Shown here piece by piece: positions 8,948 through 19,199 of a DNA stretch of 64,000 bases (its first letter is position 1; each line of letters opens with the position of its first letter). This stretch comes from Microbulbifer litoralis (GTDB lineage: Bacteria > Pseudomonadota > Gammaproteobacteria > Pseudomonadales > Cellvibrionaceae). Made by a program: the position numbers and the translations under genes. The notes under the pieces are model-generated. The model saw only the letters and a program-made list of their open reading frames with translations, was not told where the DNA came from and made no database searches. The stretch lies in assembly GCF_023634065.1 (NCBI RefSeq), contig NZ_JALKCV010000014.1, positions 79,518 to 143,517 on the forward strand. The letters run 5' to 3'.

Positions 8948-11900
8948 TTATTGCTCACTGACCGCTTTCTCCAGTGCCCCCGTCAGGTCGCGGCTGGCCT
9001 GTAGCGAGCGCAGCATATCGGGGATATTGTTCTCCAGGTTCAGGTTGATGACCAGGTCGCGGTCCTCTGCTACCGAGTCACTGCGTCCCACCAGTTTCAG
9101 CTGCATCTGCATGTCGCCGCTGGGGGGGTATTCGAGGGTGCCGCTCAGCTCGCGGTAGTTGTAGTCCTCCAGCGCGCCGGCGATCAGTTTAAGCTGTGGG
9201 TTTCCGGACAACATGGACGGGGAGAAGGCGCCGTAGTAGCGCAGGCGGCCGCCCGGCGGGCGGGCTTCCACCCGCCCCTGCTCGACGGTCACGCCGTCCG
9301 CGTCGGTCAGCAGTGGGATGCGCAGATCGAGGATACCGCTGGCAGCAAAATTTTCAGCTTCCATTTCATCGGCGAGTTGCTCCAGGGAAATGCCGTCCAA
9401 CCGGGCTTCGCTGCGCCGCATTTCCCCGTCCAGGTTCCAGGTCAGTTGGGGGGACCGCAGTGTGCCCCCGAGCAATTCGGCGCGGAGATCGATCAGTTCC
9501 AGGTTCCGCTGCCGATCCAGCGAGAGTGCAAAGCGGATATCGTCGATGGCAACACCGACATCCACGGACCCCACTGTCAGCGGTTGCGGCGACCCGGTGA
9601 CCCAGAGGCCGTCCCGTTGTTCTGCCGCCAGGGTACCGGAGGCATCGACGGCAAACATGTCGCCGTAGGTTGCGGCGAGCCGGTCCAGGGTCAGGGACAG
9701 TCGATCGCCCTTAGCGCTGCCCAGCGGCCAGGAAATCTGTCCGCTGGCGCCGATACTGCCCGCGACCAGGTCGGCCGGCAGGCCGCTGATGGAGTCGCTG
9801 AGTGGCGCTTCGCGGCTGAATTCCACGCTCGGTATATCGAAGCTGGCGCTGCCGCGCCCGCTCTCCAGTTGGTGGTGCCAGTCGGCTTCGGCCCGCAGCG
9901 CGCCGGCCTGCAACGTGCCCTCGCCCCGCAGCGTGTCGCCGGCCAGTTTGAAGCGGCCGCGGATCGATGCATCGAAGGCATACTGCTCCAGAACCCGCGC
10001 GTGGATATCATCCGAACTGTACCGGGCCTCCAGCTGTACCCCGCTGTCCGCGGTGGACAGGGACAGGGCCTGCAGATCGACCGTGCCGGAGGTTGCCAGT
10101 CCGTCGGTGCTGGCGCCGTCGGTTGTCGTGGTGATGGAATCCGCACTGCAGTCGATACCACTGGCTGCCAGCGAGCAGTGCACTTCCGGGGAGCGTATGG
10201 AAACGGTTTCCAGTTTCCACGCCTGCCGGCGCAGGTTGCCGGCGGCGATTGCCATATCCGCGAGAGTCAGGTCGGTCTGCTGTTGTTGTATGTCGACTTC
10301 CAGGTGGGAATGCAGGGAGACCTGTTCCCCCTCCAGCTCCTGCGCAGGTAGTGCCAACCTGTCTGCTCCGGCTTCCAGGTCGAGTCTGCAGGTGCGGTCG
10401 GTATCGATGCGGCACTCCAGTGCGGAGATTTGTGCCGAAATCGGCGCGTCATCGCCGTCGGGCCGCAGGCCCAGCTCCAGCGCTGGCGCCGCCAGTGAAA
10501 TGCTGCCCGGCCACTGGGCGGCGGAGACCGTCAGGGGCTCGTTCAGTGCCAGTGTGGCGATGGCACGCGGCCAGCCGAGTTGTTCCAGAACGGGGATGTC
10601 ACTGTCGCCTGTCGCGGCGGTCAGGCCGAGCCGGGTCTCCGGCAACAGTGAAAATTCGAGATTTTTTACTGTGGGGGCGCTGCCCGCTGTCATCTGCCCC
10701 AGGGGCTGCAGTTTTGCCGTGCCGCGGAAACTGCCACTGCCTTCGGGCGAAGTCAGTTGCAGGCCGCCGGCGAGCGATTGCCAGCGTTCGGCCTGTAGCA
10801 GCGGCTCGAGGGCCGCAAAACGGATTTCGCCGGCCAGGGATATAACCGGCTGCGCGCCGGAAACCCGCGTATCGATATCGGCACTTAGCAGCGGTGTATC
10901 GCCGGATGCCGTGGACAGGGTCAGGCGGCCGCCGCCGGCGATATCCCGGGGCCGGAATGGGGACAGGGAGGCGAAGGTCACGGTTGCGACCCCCGGGGTG
11001 GAGAAAACGAGTTCCAATGGCGCACCGAGGAGTGGTTCGGGCAGCGCCAGTGTCGCCCTGTCCGCGGACAGCTCGACAAGGATATTGCGGTACTCATCCA
11101 GGTGTAGCAGGCGATCCGGGAGCTGCATGGCCAGCCGGGCATCTGCGCTGCCGCTTGCGTTGGCCACGGCTTCGGATACTGCCTGCGGCAGTGGCAGTCT
11201 GCGCAATTGTCCGAGCGCCAACTGGAGTTGCAGTTGTGCCGTCCAGTTTTCTGTATCGAGCCGCTTCAGTTGGCCGGACAGGGTCGCGGCCCGCTCTGTG
11301 TCCGCGAGCAGAGTCACCTGCACTTCGGGTTCCCGGTCCAGGTGGCGCAGCTGCAGCCGCAATTGATGCTGTTCGCTGGCCAGCTGCAATTCCACGCTGC
11401 CGCTTTTGTGGTCCCGGTCCAGCGTCAGTTGCCCCCGCTCGATGGGGCCGCCCAGCCAGCGGAGATCGGGGATGCGGATATGTTCGGGGAGGTATCTCTG
11501 TAATAACTCGAGCAGTTCGCCGAGGCGCAGTGCCTCGGCACCCGGTTGCGCCCCGGCCTGTGCCGGCTCCGCCGCTTGCCGGGCCGCGCTTGTCGTTTCA
11601 CCGGCCGGGACGGGTGCCGGTGCGGCGGCGGCGATCTGGGGCGCGGGAAGATAGCCGACTTCGGCGATGGTGAGATGGCTGCGGTTTACCCTGGCGCCGA
11701 ACAGCAGGTCGAAGGGGCGCTGCAGATGGATATCGCGCAGGGCGATTTTCGAGCCGCTCTCCAGGGTCAGGGTAATCTGCTCCAGGCTCATGGCGCCGAA
11801 ACCCGGGTCGAGACCGCGGATCGATTCCACCTGGCTGCCCTCCAGCAGCGGATTGACGAGGTTCGGTGCAATGCGGTCCCTGTTCAGCCAGGCCCACCAG

Positions 11901-11959
11901 CAGGCTGCTGCCAGCAGCAGTAACACGGCAATCAGGGTGGTAAGTCGGGATCTGCGCAC
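8948..11959 (-). CDS. ydbH: YdbH family AsmA-like intermembrane phospholipid transport protein
   Basis: The frame is open to 12013, but the GTG at 11959 has an AGAGGA site six bases upstream and puts the basic N-terminus (MRRSRL) right before the membrane anchor LTTLIAVLLLLAAACWWAW; that start gives 1003 residues. The rest is a long, beta-rich periplasmic region typical of the AsmA-like family (YhdP, TamB, YdbH). The C-terminus has LQLKLVGRSDSVAEDRDLVINLNLENN, the most YdbH-like stretch. E. coli YdbH is about 880 residues, so this one is longer. Members bridge the inner and outer membranes and carry phospholipid. ynbE starts 168 bases downstream. Confidence 0.85.
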   Translation of the reverse strand: MRRSRLTTLIAVLLLLAAACWWAWLNRDRIAPNLVNPLLEGSQVESIRGLDPGFGAMSLEQITLTLESGSKIALRDIHLQRPFDLLFGARVNRSHLTIAEVGYLPAPQIAAAAPAPVPAGETTSAARQAAEPAQAGAQPGAEALRLGELLELLQRYLPEHIRIPDLRWLGGPIERGQLTLDRDHKSGSVELQLASEQHQLRLQLRHLDREPEVQVTLLADTERAATLSGQLKRLDTENWTAQLQLQLALGQLRRLPLPQAVSEAVANASGSADARLAMQLPDRLLHLDEYRNILVELSADRATLALPEPLLGAPLELVFSTPGVATVTFASLSPFRPRDIAGGGRLTLSTASGDTPLLSADIDTRVSGAQPVISLAGEIRFAALEPLLQAERWQSLAGGLQLTSPEGSGSFRGTAKLQPLGQMTAGSAPTVKNLEFSLLPETRLGLTAATGDSDIPVLEQLGWPRAIATLALNEPLTVSAAQWPGSISLAAPALELGLRPDGDDAPISAQISALECRIDTDRTCRLDLEAGADRLALPAQELEGEQVSLHSHLEVDIQQQQTDLTLADMAIAAGNLRRQAWKLETVSIRSPEVHCSLAASGIDCSADSITTTTDGASTDGLATSGTVDLQALSLSTADSGVQLEARYSSDDIHARVLEQYAFDASIRGRFKLAGDTLRGEGTLQAGALRAEADWHHQLESGRGSASFDIPSVEFSREAPLSDSISGLPADLVAGSIGASGQISWPLGSAKGDRLSLTLDRLAATYGDMFAVDASGTLAAEQRDGLWVTGSPQPLTVGSVDVGVAIDDIRFALSLDRQRNLELIDLRAELLGGTLRSPQLTWNLDGEMRRSEARLDGISLEQLADEMEAENFAASGILDLRIPLLTDADGVTVEQGRVEARPPGGRLRYYGAFSPSMLSGNPQLKLIAGALEDYNYRELSGTLEYPPSGDMQMQLKLVGRSDSVAEDRDLVINLNLENNIPDMLRSLQASRDLTGALEKAVSEQ

Positions 11960-12082
11960 CGGGTTCCTCTCGCTTGCGGGTATCGGGCGCTTCCAGTGTA
12001 ACCATGTCCGCACGATTATGAGAGGGGGAGAAAAGGAACGCCCGGGGGATTCCCGGGCGGGAGGGGCGAGGCCCCGGACGGT

Positions 12083-15000
12083 TTACGCTTCTGCCGGAAT
12101 GGTTGCCGGCTGGCGGTTGCGACCGGACTTCCCGGCCAGCTTGCGCAGCGCGACGTAGAACACCGGCGTCAGGAACAGGCCGAACAGGGTCACGCCCAGC
12201 ATGCCGAAGAAGAGGGCGATGCCCAGCGCCTGGCGGACCTCTGCACCGGCGCCGGAGCCCAGTACCAGCGGTACCACGGCGGCGGTAAAGGTGATGGAGG
12301 TCATCACGATCGGGCGCAGCCGCAGGCGGCAGGCTTCCAGCGCCGCTTCCACCGGCGTCATGCCCTCGTGCTGCTCCAGTTCGCGGGCGAATTCCACGAT
12401 CAGGATGGCGTTTTTACAGGCCAGCGCAATCAGCACCACCAGCCCCACCTGGACGAAGATATTGTTGTCGCCACCGGTGAACCAGACGCCCAGCAGGGCC
12501 GACAGCATGCACATGGGCACGATCAGGATCACTGCCAGCGGTAGGGTCCAGCTCTCGTAGAGTGCCGCGAGGACCAGGAACACCAACAGGATGGCCAGCG
12601 GGAACACCAGCAGCGCGGCATCGCCCTGGGTGGCCTGCTGGAAGCTGAGGTCGGTCCACTCGATGGTCATGCCGTTGGGCAGGACGTCGTCGGCAATCTG
12701 CTGCAGTGCGTCCATGGCCTGGGCGGAGGACAGTACCCGCGGGTCGGCTTCGCCGGCCAGGTCTGCGGCCGGGTAGCCGTTGTAGCGCAGCACCGGGTCG
12801 GGGCCGAAGTCGCGGGTGATATCCACCACCGAACCGATGGGAACCATCTCGCCGTGGATATTGCGGGTGCGCAGGCGGCGGATATCGTCCACATCCTCGC
12901 GGAAGGGCGCGTCTGCCTGGGCGATTACCTGCCAGGTGCGGCCGAAACGGTTGAAGTCGTTGACGTAGCTGGAGCCCAGGTAGGTCTGCAGCGTGTCGAA
13001 CAGTTCCGTCAGCGGTACCCCCTGGGCCTTGGCCTTGAGGCGGTCCACTTCCGCGTTCAGCTGCGGCACATTGGCCTGGTAGCTGGTGATCGGGAAGCCC
13101 ATGCCCGGCGTCTGCGCCACGGCGCCCTGGAAGGCGTTGACCGCATTCTGCAGTTCACCGTAACCCAGGTTGGCGCGGTCCTCGATAAACAGCTGGTAGC
13201 CGGAGCCGTTGCCCAGGCCCTGGATCGGCGGCGGCATGAAGGAGAAGGTAAAGCCTTCGTTGAGCGCGGCGATCTTGCCGTTGATCTCGGCGTTGATTTC
13301 GGCCGCGCTGCGCTCGCGCTCCTCGAACGGTTTCAGCGGGAAGAACACCACACCGGTATTGGAGGTGTTGGTGAACTGCAGCGCGTTCAGGCCCGGGAAG
13401 GCGACGGAGTTGGCCACGCCCTCGGTTTCCATGGCGATGTCGGTGACCTTCTGCAGCAGCCGGTCGGTGCGCTCGAGGGAGGCGCCTTCGGGCAGCTTCA
13501 CACCGGCGATCAGGTACATCTTGTCCTGCACCGGGATAAAGCCCGGCGGCACCAGTTTGAACAGCAGGCCGGTGCCGGCCAGCAGCACGGCGTAGACTGC
13601 GAAGACCGCGCCGCGCCGGCGCAGCGAGTGGGACACGCCGCCGCGATATTTTCTCGAACTGGCGTTGAAGAAGCGGTTGAACGGGCGGAATACCCAGCCG
13701 AACAGTCTGTCGATGATTCGCGTCAGCCGGTCCTTGGGTGCGCTGTGGGGTTTCAGCAGCATGGCTGCCAGCGCCGGCGACAGGGTCAGCGAGTTGACGG
13801 TGGAGATCACCGTGGAGATGGCGATGGTCACCGCAAACTGGCGGTAGAACTGGCCGGTAACCCCGGACAGGAAGGCCATGGGCACGAACACTGCGCACAG
13901 CACCAGGCCGATGGCGATGATGGGCCCGGAGACTTCTTTCATCGCCTGGTGCGCGGCGGCGAGCGGTGCCAGCCCCTCCTCGATATTTCGCTCGACGTTC
14001 TCGACCACGACGATGGCGTCGTCGACGACGATACCGATGGCCAGCACCAACCCGAACAGGGTCAGGGTATTGATGGAGTAGCCGAGCAGATACAGGGCGG
14101 CGAAAGTACCCACGACGGAGACCGGCACTGCCAGCAGCGGGATGATGGAGGCGCGCCAGGTCTGCAGGAACAGGGTCACCACCAGCACCACCAGCAGGAT
14201 CGCTTCCAGCAGTGTCTTGATCACGGCCTTGATGGAGTCGCTGACGAAGATGGTGGTGTCGTAGACGGTTTTGTATTCCACGCCTTCGGGGAAGCGGGTG
14301 GAAATTTCGTCCATGGTGGCGACGACGTTTTCGCGGATTTCCAGCGCATTGGCGCCGGGTGCCTGGAAGATGCCGATGGCCACCGCGTCCTTGCTGTCGA
14401 GCTGTGCGCGCAGGGTGTAGTCGCCGGCGCCGAGTTCCAGCCGCGCGACGTCGGACAGGCGCACTATCTCGCCGTCGCTGCCGCTCTCCAGCACGATATC
14501 GCCGAACTCTTCCACGGTGCGCAGGCGACCCTGGGCGTTGATCAGGGTGAGGAAGTCGCTGCTGGCGATGGGCTCGGCGCCGAGCTGGCCGGCGGAGACC
14601 TGGATATTCTGCTCGCGCATGGCGCCCACCACGTCGCTGGCGGTGAGGCCGCGGGCGGCGATTTTTTCCGGGTCCAGCCAGGCGCGCATGGCGTAGTCGC
14701 CGCCGCCGAATATCTGCGCGTCACCGACACCGCGGATCCGCGCCAGTGCGTCGCGCACGTGCAGGCGGGCGTAGTTGCGCAGGTAAAGGGTGTCGTAGCG
14801 GCCGTCCGGCGAGGTCAGGTGCACTACCATCAGGAAGGTGGGCGACTGCTTCTGGGTGGTGACGCCCTGGCGGCGCACGTCTTCGGGCAGCCGCGCCAGC
14901 GCCTGGCTGACCCGGTTCTGTACCCGCACGGTGGCTTCCTCGGCGTCGATATCCGGGCGGAAGGTCACCGTCATCTGCAGCACGCCGTCGGAGCCGGCCA

Positions 15001-15247
15001 CGGATTTGAGGTACATCATGCCCTCGACGCCATTGATGGATTCCTCCAATGGCGTGGCCACGGTTTCGGCAATCACTTTGGGGTTGGCACCCGGATAGAC
15101 GGTGCGCACCACCACCGATGGCGGTACCACCTCCGGGTATTCGCTGACGGGCAGATTCGGGATCGAGATCAGCCCCACCGCGAAAATAATGATCGACAGC
15201 ACCGCCGCGAAGATGGGCCTGTCGACAAAAAATCGGGAGAAATTCAT
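12083..15247 (-). CDS. RND multidrug efflux pump, inner-membrane subunit (HAE1 family, MexF/AcrB-like)
   Basis: The 1054-residue protein has the RND topology: a first membrane helix (MNFSRFFVDRPIFAAVLSII), a large periplasmic porter domain, helices 2-6 with the proton-relay Asp pair in GLVLAIGIVVDDAIVVVENV, a second porter half, and helices 8-12 ending before the C-terminal tail. Length equals AcrB/MexB class members. It pumps drugs or redox-active compounds using the proton gradient. It lies 165 bases downstream of its adaptor gene, on the same strand. No outer-membrane channel gene is present nearby, so a TolC/OprM-type partner must come from elsewhere. Confidence 0.95.
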   Translation of the reverse strand: MNFSRFFVDRPIFAAVLSIIIFAVGLISIPNLPVSEYPEVVPPSVVVRTVYPGANPKVIAETVATPLEESINGVEGMMYLKSVAGSDGVLQMTVTFRPDIDAEEATVRVQNRVSQALARLPEDVRRQGVTTQKQSPTFLMVVHLTSPDGRYDTLYLRNYARLHVRDALARIRGVGDAQIFGGGDYAMRAWLDPEKIAARGLTASDVVGAMREQNIQVSAGQLGAEPIASSDFLTLINAQGRLRTVEEFGDIVLESGSDGEIVRLSDVARLELGAGDYTLRAQLDSKDAVAIGIFQAPGANALEIRENVVATMDEISTRFPEGVEYKTVYDTTIFVSDSIKAVIKTLLEAILLVVLVVTLFLQTWRASIIPLLAVPVSVVGTFAALYLLGYSINTLTLFGLVLAIGIVVDDAIVVVENVERNIEEGLAPLAAAHQAMKEVSGPIIAIGLVLCAVFVPMAFLSGVTGQFYRQFAVTIAISTVISTVNSLTLSPALAAMLLKPHSAPKDRLTRIIDRLFGWVFRPFNRFFNASSRKYRGGVSHSLRRRGAVFAVYAVLLAGTGLLFKLVPPGFIPVQDKMYLIAGVKLPEGASLERTDRLLQKVTDIAMETEGVANSVAFPGLNALQFTNTSNTGVVFFPLKPFEERERSAAEINAEINGKIAALNEGFTFSFMPPPIQGLGNGSGYQLFIEDRANLGYGELQNAVNAFQGAVAQTPGMGFPITSYQANVPQLNAEVDRLKAKAQGVPLTELFDTLQTYLGSSYVNDFNRFGRTWQVIAQADAPFREDVDDIRRLRTRNIHGEMVPIGSVVDITRDFGPDPVLRYNGYPAADLAGEADPRVLSSAQAMDALQQIADDVLPNGMTIEWTDLSFQQATQGDAALLVFPLAILLVFLVLAALYESWTLPLAVILIVPMCMLSALLGVWFTGGDNNIFVQVGLVVLIALACKNAILIVEFARELEQHEGMTPVEAALEACRLRLRPIVMTSITFTAAVVPLVLGSGAGAEVRQALGIALFFGMLGVTLFGLFLTPVFYVALRKLAGKSGRNRQPATIPAEA

Positions 15248-15328
15248 GTTGATCGATACTCCTGCGCGGCGAGCTTCTGCCCGCCGGTTAATTCGTTCCC
15301 TGGAACTAACGGTTTTCTTTTGGCCCGT

Positions 15329-15349
15329 GTAGGGTGCGCCGTGCGCACC
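15329..15349. repeat. Interspersed repeat, family A
   Basis: This is an exact second copy of the 21-base sequence at 4286-4306. It sits between the RND pump gene and its adaptor gene, so it would be inside their shared transcript. Confidence 0.75.
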
Positions 15350-15412
15350 GAATCCCTGAACCCGCTATGAGCCACTGCGCTTCGCCGTCCCACGAAACGG
15401 TCGTCGCCCAAC

Positions 15413-16603
15413 TCAGGGACCCACCGAAGCCAGCGCCGTATCGACAGCGGCCTCTCTACTGCGCATCGCAACTTGCTGCGGCTCCACCGGCATACCGTCG
15501 GCAAAGATTTTCTGCACACCGCTGACCACCACCCGGTCGCCGCTATTCAGGCCGTCGCGGATAACCAGCAGTTCGCCCTGGGTGCGGCCCGGGGTGATCT
15601 GGCGGCGCGCCGCCGTGTTGTTGGCGTCCACCACGAAGACATAGCGGCGATCCTGGTCCGTCAGCACCGCCTTGCGGTTGACCAGCAGGGCCTGCTCCAG
15701 TTTTGCCACCGGCAGTTGTACGCGTACAAACTGGCCCGGCCTGAAGGCGCCCTCCGGGTTGGCGAGTTCGGCGCGGTACTGCAGTGTGCCGGTACCCGGA
15801 TCGAGGCGGTTATCGATAAAGTCGAGGGTGCCGCGATACGGAAAACCGGAATCGCCGGCCAGCCCGATGCGCACCGCAGTGGCACTTTCGGCGTCGAGTA
15901 TTTGCTGGCTGTCGAGCGCGGACTGCTCGTCTGCGTCGAAGTAGACGTGCATCGGGTTCACCGACACCAGGGTTGTCAGCAGTGTCTGGTCGGCGCTGGC
16001 CAGGTTGCCCCGCGTGATCATGGCGCGGCCGGTGCGGCCGCTGACCGGTGCGGTGACCCGGGTATAGCTGAGTTGCAGTTCGGCGGATTCCAGCGCGGCG
16101 CGGGCGGCGCTGACCTGGGCCTCTGCGCTGGCCAGTGTCGCCTCGCGCCGATCGTATTCCTCTCGGGAGATGGCGCGCTTGTCCAGCAGCGGCTTGGCGC
16201 GGCCGGCCTCGGTTTTCGCCAGGGCCAGCTGGCTTTTGGCGCGGGCCAGTTCCGCGCGGGCGGCGCGGGCCCGCGCCCGGTAGGGGCGCGGGTCTATCTG
16301 GAACAGCAGGTCGCCGGCCTGCACCAGCTCGCCCTCTTCAAAGGCCACCTTGTCGATGTAGCCGCTGACGCGCGGGCGCAGCTCTACGGTTTCCGGCGCC
16401 ACCACGCGGCCGTTAAAGGATTCCCACAGGGTAACCGGCTCCGCGATGACTTCCGCCACATTGACGACCGGCGGTGGCATCTGGTGTTCCGGGGCCTGGC
16501 CCTGCGAATCGCAGCCGGCTGCGGTCACCGATACCAGCAGCACGAAGGCGAGGCCCCGCAACCGGCCTGCCAGACGTGTGTTGGGTTCTCTCAGACTGTC
16601 CAT
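15413..16603 (-). CDS. RND efflux periplasmic adaptor (membrane fusion lipoprotein, MexE-like)
   Basis: Starting at the ATG at 16603, which has a GGGAG site eight bases upstream, the product is 396 residues; the longer open frame to 16660 lacks such support. A lipoprotein signal (LRGLAFVLLVSVTAAGC) is followed by the barrel-sandwich hybrid (VELRPRVSGYIDKVAFEEGE), an alpha-helical hairpin rich in Ala/Arg/Glu, the second lipoyl half (SYTRVTAPVSGRTGRAMI) and the beta-barrel domain (TLDFIDNRLDPGTGTLQYRA). This is the AcrA/MexE adaptor layout. It is the first gene of the efflux operon and lies behind the SoxR-type promoter. Confidence 0.94.
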   Translation of the reverse strand: MDSLREPNTRLAGRLRGLAFVLLVSVTAAGCDSQGQAPEHQMPPPVVNVAEVIAEPVTLWESFNGRVVAPETVELRPRVSGYIDKVAFEEGELVQAGDLLFQIDPRPYRARARAARAELARAKSQLALAKTEAGRAKPLLDKRAISREEYDRREATLASAEAQVSAARAALESAELQLSYTRVTAPVSGRTGRAMITRGNLASADQTLLTTLVSVNPMHVYFDADEQSALDSQQILDAESATAVRIGLAGDSGFPYRGTLDFIDNRLDPGTGTLQYRAELANPEGAFRPGQFVRVQLPVAKLEQALLVNRKAVLTDQDRRYVFVVDANNTAARRQITPGRTQGELLVIRDGLNSGDRVVVSGVQKIFADGMPVEPQQVAMRSREAAVDTALASVGP

Positions 16604-16766
16604 GCGTTTTACTCCCGCTGTCACTTTCTCTGGAACTCCCGAATGGGAGTCATACTGCAATTGCTCCGTGTACCCGCCGGGTATTCGGGACGATTACTCG
16701 ATCGAGATCGTTAAAAAATGTTTGAGGATCGCTCGTGAGGCCCGTAGGGCTGTACAAGCGTGGAGG

Positions 16767-16797
16767 ATTCTATTTCCTCAAGTTAACTTGAGGTCAA
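16767..16797 (-). promoter_or_regulatory. SoxR-type redox-sensing promoter of the RND efflux operon
   Basis: Bases 16776-16793 read CCTCAAGTTAACTTGAGG, a perfect 18-base palindrome that equals the SoxR operator of the E. coli soxS promoter as I remember it. On the minus strand it lies between a -35 TTGACC (16797-16792) and a -10 TAGAAT (16772-16767) with a 19-base spacer. SoxR-activated promoters have exactly this overlong spacer, which SoxR corrects by twisting DNA when its [2Fe-2S] cluster is oxidised. The promoter points at the adaptor gene starting at 16603, leaving a leader of about 157 bases. soxR itself is not in the window. Confidence 0.93.
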
Positions 16798-17039
16798 CAG
16801 TCGGTGGCAAAGGTTGGCAGCAACCCTGCCCTATCCGTGTGCACACTTTACGGACTGGGCGGGGTGGGGCGGTAGCAGATTACTGCGGGAAGGTTGTCGG
16901 ATCCTGTAACGGATTCCCCGGATGTGGCTATGCCGGCGCTTGCGTCGGCCGGGTAAATGTGGAGACTGTCGAAATGGTTCGGTTTGTAACCGGAATGATA
17001 CAAGTCTGTAGTAGAAAATAAATATTGGGGGCAATTTCT

Positions 17040-18749
<1,710 letters not shown>

Positions 18750-18803
18750 CCGGGACCGGGGATGCACTTGCAGGCGATAAAGGTTGAGCGGCCACATGGC
18801 TGA

Positions 18804-18827
18804 TTCGCCTGCGGGGCAGGCTCCTAC
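18804..18827. repeat. Interspersed repeat, family C, single arm
   Basis: These 24 bases match the right arm of the inverted repeat at 281-304 with one change (CTGCGGGGCAGG for CTGCAGGGCAGG). No matching left arm is present. It lies between the gamma-glutamyltransferase gene and a MITE-like element. Confidence 0.7.
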
Positions 18828-18850
18828 AGCCCTGTTCGGGGTCTTCACTT

Positions 18851-19014
18851 CTAGTGGTCCATGCGGAAAGTTTGGTGACTAAGGAGCACAGCCAAAGTGT
18901 TCAGATCAAGGCGAGAAAGCGCAGGAATAGTGGTTCTATTTCAAGCTTTCTCAACGCAGAGCTGGGCGCTTTGGCGACGCGAACAGTTACACAACTTTCC
19001 GCATGGACCACTAG
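18851..19014. mobile_element. MITE-like non-coding element, 164 bp with perfect 22-bp terminal inverted repeats
   Basis: The ends at 18851-18872 and 18993-19014 are exact reverse complements starting CTAGTGGTCCATGCGGAAAG. The interior codes for nothing recognisable and holds a second, weaker inverted pair (AGCCAAAG near 18890, CTTTGGCG near 18969). Terminal CTAG could be part of the repeat or a palindromic target duplication. Size, termini and lack of a gene fit a miniature inverted-repeat transposable element mobilised by an unseen transposase. No related transposase gene lies in the window. Confidence 0.8.
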
Positions 19015-19039
19015 CTATCCGTGTCAGCCAATAGCAGGC

Positions 19040-19070
19040 GTAGCCCGGATGTAGCGCAGCGGAATCCGGG
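19040..19070. repeat. Interspersed repeat, family B (GTAGCCCGGATG..GCGCAGCGGAAT)
   Basis: This 31-base sequence has relatives at 38314-38402 (inverted pair) and 52729-52760. The ends CCCGG and CCGGG are partly complementary, so each copy can fold. It abuts the MITE-like element upstream of pepN. Confidence 0.75.
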
Positions 19071-19107
19071 TACCCCGAGCCGGCCGCCCCGCGGCGCCAC
19101 ATCCATC

Positions 19108-19166
19108 TTGGCACTGCCTCTGAAATCTATATAGTGGGCCTTTTCCCCGCCGGCTTTTCGGCGGGG
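19108..19166 (+). promoter_or_regulatory. Sigma-70 promoter and leader hairpin of pepN
   Basis: TTGGCA at 19108-19113 and TATAGT at 19130-19135 are separated by 16 bases, a good sigma-70 match. Transcription would begin near 19142, directly before a hairpin with perfect 8-base arms (CCCCGCCG at 19145-19152, CGGCGGGG at 19159-19166). A stem at the 5' end of the message may protect it from decay; that role is inference. Confidence 0.65.
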
Positions 19167-19199
19167 GCGGTTGTAGCCAAGGAATACCCCAGTAGCCCT

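Noticed and set aside
12854..15370. An 838-codon open frame antisense to the RND pump gene.
   Set aside because: Its product is a His/Gln/Gly/Val-rich string without domains. Long antisense frames are common opposite GC-rich genes because codon bias removes stop codons, and the pump on the other strand is unmistakable.
18996..19014. The MITE end and family-B repeat as an attachment site of an integrated element.
   Set aside because: No integrase, no tRNA end and no matching second copy that would bound an island were found.
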